Shown here: one piece after another, positions 14,476 through 20,780 of the stretch
Numbering within the stretch: the stretch's first letter is position 1
How the letters are laid out: each line of letters begins with the position of its first letter
Source of the DNA: Actinomycetes bacterium
GTDB taxonomy: Bacteria; Actinomycetota; Acidimicrobiia; Acidimicrobiales; RAAP-2
Length of the DNA stretch: 41,754 bases
Assembly (NCBI GenBank): GCA_021822565.1
Contig: JAKAQM010000010.1
Location: 1 to 41,754 of the forward strand
Direction of reading: 5' to 3'
Notes under the pieces: generated by a model
Databases searched by the model: none
What the model saw: the letters and a program-made list of their open reading frames with translations, nothing else
Told to the model about the DNA's origin: nothing
Made by a program: the position numbers and the translations under genes

Positions 14476-16115
14476 CCGGCCTCCCCGCCGGCGCCGTCAC
14501 TGCGGCCGGCGTCTCCCGGGCGTTCTCCTCGGAGGCTGAGCTGTTCGCCGATCCGCTCGGGATCGGTCTCCCAGTGCCAATTCCCTGACGGGGTCGCCTC
14601 TTCGAGAGGAGCGTCGGGACCCAACAGCTCGCGCACGGCGGTCTCGAGCTCTCGAGGCGTCGACGCCCCGATCGCCCGCACCGTGCCGTCGACGTCGACG
14701 AAGACGTTGGTGGGCACTCCACGAATCCCCAGCTTCTCGACGAGCGCACCTCGTTCGTCGACGAGAACGGTGCCCTTGACGCCCCAGAGCTCACAGAATG
14801 TCCGAGCCTCTGTGAACGCGTTCGTCCCCTCCCACACGTCGACGAGGATGATCTCCAGGCCAGACCGGCCTGCACGGCGACGCAGGTCTTCGATGACCGG
14901 CGCTTCCGCATTGCACGGGCCTCACCAGCTGGCGAACACGTTGACGACGTACTTGCGCCCAGCCCACTCGCCCAGGTCGCGCAGCTCCCTCGTCCAGAGG
15001 TCCGGCAGCGAGAGGCGTGGCATCTTGCTGCCCACCATCGGGTGCTCCCCGCGTGCGACAGGCACAGCCGGCGGTCCGGTGAGCACGTCGTCAGCGACCG
15101 TGAGGGTCCCGGACCCCGCGTTCGCGACGAGGATGCGGCCAGGGTGCAACGGATCCTCGCAGACGCCTCCGGGTGCGGCACCGACAGGGATCCTCGACCA
15201 CTCGGTGCCGTCGAGCCCCATGACGCTCACGGTGCCGTCGCCGCGGTTGCCGACGTAGAGGCGGTCATCGCGGGATCCGACGATGAGCCCGACAGGAGCG
15301 TTCGGCACCGTCATCTCGGCGATCTTTTCGATTCTGCGGCCGTCGACGCGGGTGATCGTGCTGGCGAGCGAGTCGGCGATGAAGACGTCGCCACTCGTCC
15401 GGTGCAGACCAATGGCGCACGGTCCGGCCGGCAGGCCCAGGCGTGCAGTGGCTTCGAGCGTCTGCGCGTCGACGACGCTCAAGGAAGAGGCGACGAAGTT
15501 CACGCAGTAGACCCGCCCTGCGTCCGGGTCCACCGCGACGGCACCCGCGCCGAGCTCCGCCTCGGCGACGCCGATCCGCTCGAGACGGTCGACGTCGACG
15601 ACGCTCATCGTCGAGCCCGCGGCGTCCCCGCAGTAGATGCGCCGCCCCTCGGTGTCGATGCACAGCCCCGCGGGGTAGGAGCCCACCTCGATGGTGGCCA
15701 CCACCTGGCCCGCCGCCGCGTCGATCACCGAGAGCTGGTCGGAGCGCGCGTCAGCGGTGAAGACTCGACCGGTCTGGTCGTCGACCACGATGTCGATGGG
15801 CTCGCCTCCGACGGGGATCATCTCGATGACGCGCAGCTCCTCGGGGTCGACGACGGCGACGGCGTTGGACCTCGAGCACGCGACGTAGATGCGACCGGTC
15901 GCGCGGTGGACGGCGACCCCTTCGGGGTCGAGGCCGACCTCCACCTCGCCTACGAGCCGGTACGCCCTTCCTTCGCCGGCGAGGTCGACCTGGCAGCTGG
16001 GCCCGCCGTCGAGGACCGTCGGCAGCTCTGGAGAGTCCGTGTCGAGGGTGCCACCTCGTGCGGGCGGCTCCTCGCGCGACTGGTCCTTTGGCGGCTCGTT
16101 CAGCGGGGCAGGCAT
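14460..16115 (-). CDS. selenoprotein: YncE-like beta-propeller fused to thioredoxin (W-Sec-G-P-C)
   Basis: ATG 16115 (AAGGAG seven bases upstream) opens 397 codons to a TGA at 14924-14922. Residues 55-345 are a seven-bladed YVTN/YncE-type propeller (repeats such as GRIYVACSRSNAVAVVD and GRVFTADARSDQLSVID). A TlpA/thioredoxin domain follows: VGSKMPRLSLPDL, KYVVNVFASW, then the TGA. The same frame continues GPCNAEAPVIEDLRRRAG, EIILVDVW, GALVEKLGIRGVPTNVFVD (cis-Pro loop) to a stop at 14460. The TGA thus replaces the first Cys of WCGPC, giving W-Sec-G-P-C; total 551 residues. A tRNA-Sec gene lies 214 bases upstream on the other strand, which strongly supports decoding as selenocysteine. No signal peptide is seen, so a cytoplasmic disulfide or peroxide reductase is likely. 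If UGA were read as stop, the thioredoxin domain would lose its active site. Confidence 0.85.
14880..14903 (-). promoter_or_regulatory. candidate bacterial SECIS hairpin
   Basis: Starting 19 bases after the UGA, GCGC-C-GGUC pairs with GACC-U-GCGU around the loop AUCGAA (4 + 4 base pairs with one C/U mismatch). Distance from the UGA fits bacterial SECIS elements, but the loop lacks a G in its first two positions, which many described elements have. SelB specificity in this lineage may differ. Confidence 0.4.
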
Positions 16116-16315
16116 CCGGTTCTCCTTCGTGGGGGGCACTCGTGATGCCCAGACGGTTGCAGTGTGGAACCGCCGTCGGCTGGGGACGCAGCCTCTCGTG
16201 GAGCCAAACCATGGCAATCCTGGCCCCACTCGCGCAAGGCGGCCGGAGCAGGCCGGTGAAGAGCCCGGGGACGTGCTCGGGCCGAACGGGGGTGCGCACC
16301 GGCATCCGGTGCCTC

Positions 16316-16321
16316 TACGCT
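16316..16321 (+). promoter_or_regulatory. -10 element of selC
   Basis: TACGCT ends 7 bases before the first base of the mature tRNA-Sec, so transcription may begin at or next to the mature 5' end. No clear -35 hexamer is seen 17 bases upstream. Confidence 0.4.
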
Positions 16322-16328
16322 CCGTCGT

Positions 16329-16421
16329 GGAGGTGTCCAGGCGCCTGGTGGGCCTCCCCGCCTTCAAAGCGGGTGGGACGGGTGATCCCCGTCCGGCGGG
16401 TTCGATTCCCGTCCACCTCCG
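16329..16421 (+). tRNA. selC: tRNA-Sec, anticodon UCA
   Basis: The 93-base gene folds as tRNA-Sec. The acceptor GGAGGTG pairs with CACCTCC (plus a T/C mismatch as eighth pair). The anticodon arm is CCCGC-CTTCAAA-GCGGG with anticodon TCA, which reads UGA. A long variable arm GGACGGG/CCCGTCC follows, and the T arm is GCGGG-TTCGATT-CCCGT. The discriminator is G and CCA is not encoded. Long acceptor, extra arm and UCA anticodon together distinguish it from tRNA-Ser. It is required to insert selenocysteine with SelA, SelB and SelD, none of which lies in this window. Confidence 0.93.
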
Positions 16422-16565
16422 CGAGAGCGGCGTGACCGACGACCCGGAGACGAAGTGTGAGCTCCTTGCGGCACGCACGTATAGTTGGGACCCCACGCGT
16501 GCTCGGGCCGGTGGCACGGAGCCCGCGACGCGCATGGATCAGCGCGAAGGGATACGAGGAGGCAC

Positions 16566-16724
16566 ATGTCCTTCCAGTCAGGGTCGGAATCACCCACCAT
16601 CTGGCGGTGTGCGGGATGTGGGGCGCTCGTGCACCCCGCGGACGAGGACGCTCCTGCTGCCTGGTGCCTGCGTTGCCGCCGAATGGTCCAAGCCGTCCGC
16701 GACGGCGAGCAGCGCCCCGCCTGA
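16566..16724 (+). CDS. small zinc-ribbon protein
   Basis: The protein has 52 residues. Two CxxC knuckles (C15-C18 and C34-C37: WRCAGCGAL and WCLRCRRMV) are spaced as in a zinc ribbon. AGGAGG stands four bases before ATG 16566, the best ribosome-binding site in the neighbourhood, and TATAGT at 16480-16485 may be its -10 box. It ends 47 bases before the DNA glycosylase and is probably co-transcribed with it. Its partner is unknown; such mini-ribbons often bind nucleic acid or act as scaffolds. Confidence 0.65.
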   Translation: MSFQSGSESPTIWRCAGCGALVHPADEDAPAAWCLRCRRMVQAVRDGEQRPA

Positions 16725-16771
16725 CGTCCCGGCCAGCGCCCCGCCCCTCGGAGGGGGACCTCGTCGCGGCC

Positions 16772-17296
16772 GTGGCCCGCCATGCGGAGGTCCCCGACGT
16801 GGTGGCCCCAGACCTCGACGTGCTCTTCTGCGGGGTCAATCCCGGCCGCTGGTCCGGTGCGGTGGGTCATCACTTCGCCCACCCGGGCAACCGGTTCTGG
16901 AAGGCGCTTCATCTCGCTGGCTTCACCGCTCGTCAGCTCGACCCCGCAGAGGAGCGGCTCGTGCTCGATGCGCGCATCGGCATCACGAACCTCGTGCGCC
17001 GAACGACCGCGAGCGCAGCGGACCTCGATCTGGCAGAGCTGCGAGAAGGCGCGGTGGCGCTCGAGCGCAAGGTCCGACAGCTGCGCCCGAGGAGCGTGGC
17101 GTTCCTCGGAATGGGCGCGTTCCGCGTGGCCTTCCGCCAGCCTCGGGCGAGAGCCGGCCGGCAGCCCGAGCTCCTCGCCGACGCGGTGATCTGGCTCCTG
17201 CCCAATCCGAGCGGGCTCCAGGCCACCTACGGGCTCGACCGCGTGGTCGAGCAGCTGAAGGCCCTGCGCGCCTTCGTGCGCGCCCGATCTGGATAG
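16772..17296 (+). CDS. mug: Mug/TDG-type mismatch-specific uracil-DNA glycosylase
   Basis: The protein has about 174 residues. LFCGVNPG (18-25) is the catalytic motif region of family 2 uracil-DNA glycosylases (GINPG consensus), HHFAHPGNRFW (33-43) contacts the DNA, IGITNLVRRTT follows, and LPNPSGLQA near the C-terminus is the intercalating loop. It removes uracil or thymine mispaired with G. The GTG start aligns with homologues; GGAGGGGG lies 13-14 bases upstream. The frame remains open further upstream, overlapping the zinc-ribbon gene, so a longer product cannot be excluded. Confidence 0.85.
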   Translation: MARHAEVPDVVAPDLDVLFCGVNPGRWSGAVGHHFAHPGNRFWKALHLAGFTARQLDPAEERLVLDARIGITNLVRRTTASAADLDLAELREGAVALERKVRQLRPRSVAFLGMGAFRVAFRQPRARAGRQPELLADAVIWLLPNPSGLQATYGLDRVVEQLKALRAFVRARSG

Positions 17297-17366
17297 GCAT
17301 GTGCCTCGGTGCGTAGGGTGGTCTTGGCCGGATCGGTCTTGGCCGGATCTGCGAAGGGAGCCTCGG

Positions 17367-17732
17367 GTGGGCCACTACCACGACGTGCAGGACGAGCTGC
17401 GGGACCAGTACGCGAGGCTTCGGGAGGTCGTGCCCGACGTCGTGTCCGGCTACGCCACGCTGCACCGCAGCGCGATGGCCGAGGGCGCGGTGTCGGCGAA
17501 GACCAAAGAGCTCGTCGCGCTCGCCATCGCGGTCACCCGGGAGTGCGACGGGTGCATTGCCTCCCATGCCCGCGGCGCGGCCCGGAGAGGCGCCACGGCG
17601 CAGGAAGTCGCCGAGATCATCGGCGTTTGCATCCTCATGAACGGAGGTCCAGGCACCGTGTACGGACCGAGAGCGTTCGCTGCCTTCGAGGAGTACGCCG
17701 CGGCACAGGCGCAGAGGCTGCCACAGGCCTGA
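17367..17732 (+). CDS. AhpD-like / carboxymuconolactone decarboxylase family protein
   Basis: The protein has 121 residues, all-helical, with the redox motif CDGCIASHARGA (C60, C63, H67) of the AhpD-like alkylhydroperoxidase core, preceded by SAKTKELVALAIAV. Members reduce peroxides with a CxxC pair or decarboxylate aromatics; the intact CxxC and His favour the former. GTG 17367 with GGGAG seven bases upstream is chosen over the frame start at 17301, whose N-terminus is Trp/Arg-rich and non-homologous. The proximity to a selenocysteine thioredoxin-like gene may indicate a shared antioxidant role. Confidence 0.85.
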   Translation: MGHYHDVQDELRDQYARLREVVPDVVSGYATLHRSAMAEGAVSAKTKELVALAIAVTRECDGCIASHARGAARRGATAQEVAEIIGVCILMNGGPGTVYGPRAFAAFEEYAAAQAQRLPQA

Positions 17733-17757
17733 GCCGTCGCTCGGCAGGCCGGCTCGA

Positions 17758-17763
17758 TAAGGT
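17758..17763 (+). promoter_or_regulatory. -10 element of leaderless FAH-family gene
   Basis: TAAGGT lies 6 bases before GTG 17770 with no ribosome-binding site between. Confidence 0.5.
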
Positions 17764-17769
17764 CCGGGT

Positions 17770-18684
17770 GTGCGCCTTGCCACCTTCCTTGTTCCCGACG
17801 AGACGCCAGCGGGTCCATCGACACGCCAGCACACGGGGGTGGTCGAAGGTGGCGATCTCGTCGACCTGACCGATCCCGTCATCGGCCTGCCGGGCGACAT
17901 GACCGCGCTCCTCGGCCTGGGCGACGAGGCGTGGGAGCGGGCGATGGGGGCTCCATCGACGTCGGCGCGACGGTGGAGGCTCGAGCAGGTCCAGCTGCTC
18001 GCCCCGGTCACCTCGCCGCCCAAGATCCTCGCGATCGGCTCGAACTATCGCAAGCATGTCGAGGAGATGGGACATGAGCTCACCGCACATCAGTACTGGT
18101 TCAACAAGCAGCGGACGTCGGTGACCGGGCCGTCCGCCGACATCGTGCTCCCCGCGGTGTCCGAGCAGCTCGACTACGAAGGGGAGCTCGGGGTGGTGAT
18201 CCGGCGACGGGCGAAGTCGATCCCCGCGGCACGCTGGCTGGAGGTGGTCGCGGGCTTCACCGTGGTGAACGACGTGAGCGTGCGCGACTGGCAGGCGCAT
18301 TCGCCGACCTTCACCATGGGCAAGTCCTTCGACACGCACTGCCCGCTCGGCCCGTGGATCGTGACGCCCGACGAAGTGGGCGACGTCCGAAGCCTCTCAC
18401 TGCGGACGTGGGTGAACGGCGAGCTCCGCCAGGACACGACGACTGGCGACATGATCTTCGGGCCGGACGAGATGATCGAGTACCTCACGACGGTCTTCCC
18501 GCTCGAACCGGGCGACGTGCTGTTGACGGGCACTCCGCCAGGCGTGGGTGCAGGGATGAAGCCGCCGCGCTGGCTGAAGGCGGGAGACGTGGTGCGGATC
18601 GAGATCGACCGTGTCGGCGTGCTCGAGAACACGGTCGTCAGCGAACCCCCGGTGGCGCCGTCCCCATCCCCGGTCGTGCGGTGA
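17770..18684 (+). CDS. fumarylacetoacetate hydrolase family protein
   Basis: The protein has 304 residues. An N-terminal small domain (1-70) precedes the FAH fold: ILAIGSNYRKHVEEMG, the metal-binding DYEGELGVVI (E-x-E), VVNDVSVRDWQ with the third acidic ligand, KSFDTHCPLGPWIVTPDEV, and the C-terminal GTPPGVGAGMKPPRWLKAGD. This set fits 2-hydroxyhepta-2,4-diene-1,7-dioate isomerase, acylpyruvase or oxaloacetate decarboxylase type enzymes; the exact substrate cannot be told from sequence. It acts in the cytoplasm on 2-oxo-diketo acids with Mg2+ or Mn2+. Start GTG lies 6 bases after TAAGGT. Confidence 0.88.
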   Translation: MRLATFLVPDETPAGPSTRQHTGVVEGGDLVDLTDPVIGLPGDMTALLGLGDEAWERAMGAPSTSARRWRLEQVQLLAPVTSPPKILAIGSNYRKHVEEMGHELTAHQYWFNKQRTSVTGPSADIVLPAVSEQLDYEGELGVVIRRRAKSIPAARWLEVVAGFTVVNDVSVRDWQAHSPTFTMGKSFDTHCPLGPWIVTPDEVGDVRSLSLRTWVNGELRQDTTTGDMIFGPDEMIEYLTTVFPLEPGDVLLTGTPPGVGAGMKPPRWLKAGDVVRIEIDRVGVLENTVVSEPPVAPSPSPVVR

Positions 18685-18685
18685 G

Positions 18686-18704
18686 CCCTGCTTGGGAGGC
18701 AGGG
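18686..18704 (+). terminator. small hairpin after FAH gene
   Basis: CCCTGC and GCAGGG pair with a 7-base loop directly after the stop codon. There is no T-run, so it is at best a weak terminator. Confidence 0.25.
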
Positions 18705-18743
18705 GGTGCACGGCGCCTGCGGATCCCACGGCAGAATGGCAGC

Positions 18744-19223
18744 GTGGAAGCGCACGCCGAGCACGCCGAGCAAACCGTGCACGCCGAGCACGCCGAGCAA
18801 ACCGTGCACGCCGAGCACGCCGGGCAAACCGTGCACATCGAGCGTGCCGAGCACGTGGTCGGCGAGGACCATGAGGCCCCCCCCGGCGGGGCGCTCACCG
18901 GCGGGGCGCTCACCGACGGGGAGCGCGCCGAGCGGCTCTCCAAGCTGCAGGGCTTGATCGACCTCATGCGGCCGGCGGTCCAGGCGGACGGGGGCGACCT
19001 CGTGCTGGTCTCGGCCGACGTCGAGTCCGGAGTCGTCGAGGTCCAGCTCCAGGGGGCGTGCAGCTCGTGCGCGATCAGCTCGGCGACGCTGCAAGGAGGC
19101 GTCGAGCGGATCTTGAAGGACCGTCTGGCGTGGGTCACCGAGGTGACCGGCGGTCTCACAGAGGCGATCGACCCGTTCGAGAGCGCCGCCCTCGGCCACG
19201 GCGGCTACGTGCCTCGCTTCTAG
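18744..19223 (+). CDS. NifU C-terminal domain protein with His-rich N-terminal repeat
   Basis: The protein has 159 residues. Residues 62-135 are a NifU-like Fe-S scaffold domain: LIDLMRPAVQADGGDLVLVS, VVEVQLQGACSSCAISSATL with the CxxC ligands C106 and C109, then GGVERILKDRL. Such domains assemble and deliver Fe-S clusters. The N-terminus carries HAEHAEQTV three times (residues 3-29) followed by HIERAEHVVGEDHE, an unusual His/Glu-rich extension that may bind metal. GTG 18744 was chosen because CAGAAT lies 6 bases upstream, resembling the other leaderless starts; homology alone would also allow a later start. Confidence 0.85.
   Translation: MEAHAEHAEQTVHAEHAEQTVHAEHAGQTVHIERAEHVVGEDHEAPPGGALTGGALTDGERAERLSKLQGLIDLMRPAVQADGGDLVLVSADVESGVVEVQLQGACSSCAISSATLQGGVERILKDRLAWVTEVTGGLTEAIDPFESAALGHGGYVPRF
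18753..18833 (+). repeat. 27-bp tandem repeat, three copies, in frame
   Basis: Three units at 18753-18779, 18780-18806 and 18807-18833 differ at one position. Each encodes nine residues, HAEHAEQTV (HAGQTV in the last), in the NifU-domain protein. The near identity implies recent expansion. Confidence 0.9.
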
Positions 19224-19291
19224 CCTTCCCACCCCGGATCTGCAGGGACAGGAGGCCGTGAAGGCTGTCGCAGGTGCGCCGGCCGTCGCGC

Positions 19292-19297
19292 TACGGT
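19292..19297 (+). promoter_or_regulatory. -10 element of leaderless PRC/MgtE_N/CBS gene
   Basis: TACGGT lies 7 bases before GTG 19305, the same sequence and spacing as before ATG 1348. Confidence 0.5.
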
Positions 19298-19304
19298 TCC
19301 GGCG

Positions 19305-20579
19305 GTGACCGCGACCGACCCGGCCGTGCGCATCGTCCACTTCTCGAACGTCGTGCGACGTCCGCTGGTCGACCCGACCCGCGAGCGCATCGGACGAGTG
19401 GAGGACCTCGTCGTCCACCTCGGGCCCTCCCACCCCCCGGTGGTGGGCGCCGTCGTGCGCATCGGCGGGCGCGACCTCTTCGTCCCGGTGCGCAACATCG
19501 CCGGCCTCGGAGAGCACGAGCTCCAGTTCACCGGGAGCCGAGTGGACCTGCGTCGCTTCGAGCGCAGGCCGGGGGAGATGCTCCTCGGGCGCGACCTGCT
19601 CGCCAGGCACCTCATCAACGTCGCAGGCGGTCGTCTGATCCGTGCGAACGAGATCGAGCTCGCCGACGTGAAGGGGACCTGGGAGGTCATCGGCGTCGAC
19701 CCGTCCCGCAAGAACCTGCTCCGGCGGCTCCTGCGAGGCCACCTCGTGTCGGCAGGGCCACCCACCAGGGTCGTCGACTGGGCGAGCATCGAGCCGTTCG
19801 TCTCCCACGTGCCGACCGCGCGCCTGCGGATCCCCTATCGCAAGCTCGCCCGCCTGCATCCCGCCCAGATCGCGGACCTCGTCGAGGCGGCGTCCCACGA
19901 GGAAGGAGAGGAGATCATCGAGGCCGTCGGCGCCGACCGGGAGCTCGAGGCCGACGTCTTCGAGGAGCTCGACCCGGAGCACCAGATGGAATTCCTCGAG
20001 TCGCGGTCGGACCATGACGCGGCGCGCCTTCTCGCCTCGATGGCCCCCGACGATGCTGCCGACCTCATCATGGAGGCCGACCAGGATCGGCGCCTTCGGC
20101 TCCTCGAAGCCCTGCCGCAGCCGCAGCGCCGAAAGGTTCGCTTGCTCTTGAACTACAACCCCGAGACGGCGGGCGGGCTCATGAGCCCGGACTTCCTCGC
20201 GCTGCCCGAGTCCGCGTCGGTGGACGACGCCCTCTCGGCGGTGCGCCACAGCACCGCGGCCCCCGAGTCGCTGCAGGTCGTCTTCGCGCTCCACGAGGAC
20301 GGGACGGTCGCCGGGTCGGCTTCGGTCGTGACGCTGCTCCGAGCTCAGCCCGGTGCGACGCTCGCCTCTGTCGTCCGCCCGATCGCGGCTCATCTGCACC
20401 CCGACTGGGACCTCGGCGCGACGGTCCGCAAGATGTCGGACTTCAACCTGATGGTGGCCCCCGTGCTCGACTCCGAGCACGGGCACATCCTGGGTATCGT
20501 GACGGTGGACGACGTGCTGGAGCTCATGCTGCCCACCGGGTGGCGCCGAGACTTCGGGACCACGTCGCCCGAGGACTGA
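19305..20579 (+). CDS. PRC-barrel, MgtE_N and CBS domain protein
   Basis: The protein has 424 residues and no membrane segment. Residues 10-95 and the following block look like PRC-barrel repeats (RERIGRVEDLVVHLG, VVGAVVRIGGRDLFVPV). Residues 200-300 match the cytosolic MgtE_N superhelix (HPAQIADLVEAASHEEGEE, LDPEHQMEFLESRSDHDAAR, MAPDDAADLIMEADQDRR, NYNPETAGGLMSPDF). Residues 303-415 are a pair of CBS motifs ending LGIVTVDDVLELMLP. In MgtE these domains sense Mg2+ and gate the channel; here the channel is missing. A NRAMP-type transporter follows 200 bases downstream, so this may be its sensor or gating subunit. Start GTG lies 7 bases after TACGGT. Confidence 0.85.
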   Translation: MTATDPAVRIVHFSNVVRRPLVDPTRERIGRVEDLVVHLGPSHPPVVGAVVRIGGRDLFVPVRNIAGLGEHELQFTGSRVDLRRFERRPGEMLLGRDLLARHLINVAGGRLIRANEIELADVKGTWEVIGVDPSRKNLLRRLLRGHLVSAGPPTRVVDWASIEPFVSHVPTARLRIPYRKLARLHPAQIADLVEAASHEEGEEIIEAVGADRELEADVFEELDPEHQMEFLESRSDHDAARLLASMAPDDAADLIMEADQDRRLRLLEALPQPQRRKVRLLLNYNPETAGGLMSPDFLALPESASVDDALSAVRHSTAAPESLQVVFALHEDGTVAGSASVVTLLRAQPGATLASVVRPIAAHLHPDWDLGATVRKMSDFNLMVAPVLDSEHGHILGIVTVDDVLELMLPTGWRRDFGTTSPED

Positions 20580-20708
20580 CCCAACGTGCACAGATCGATG
20601 GAACCCCCACATACCGGGTGCCCGGGGCGGGCAGCGCCCCTCGGCATCCTCGAGAGGACCGACGGACCGCCGCCCTGGCGGCCCGTGCGCTCGCCTCTGG
20701 AAGCGGCG

Positions 20709-20734
20709 CGGGCTCACGCTCCGCGCTGAGCCCG
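20709..20734 (+). promoter_or_regulatory. stem-loop in the 5' leader of the NRAMP gene
   Basis: CGGGCTCA (20709-20716) and TGAGCCCG (20727-20734) form a perfect 8-bp stem with a 10-base loop, 33 bases before the Shine-Dalgarno sequence. The 200-base gap after the CBS gene is GC-rich with several other short stems; I do not see a known M-box or yybP-ykoY pattern. Confidence 0.35.
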
Positions 20735-20780
20735 GCGGCGTGCGAGCACGCCACCGTGACCCAGCGAAAGGAGGTGAGCA

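Noticed and set aside
14922-16115. Reading the TGA as the true end of a 397-residue protein
   Set aside because: The protein would end in the middle of a thioredoxin fold one residue before its active site, while the same frame continues with the rest of the fold and tRNA-Sec is encoded nearby.
16329-16421. tRNA-Ser instead of tRNA-Sec
   Set aside because: The anticodon is TCA in the DNA at loop CTTCAAA, reading UGA, and the total length and variable arm fit tRNA-Sec.
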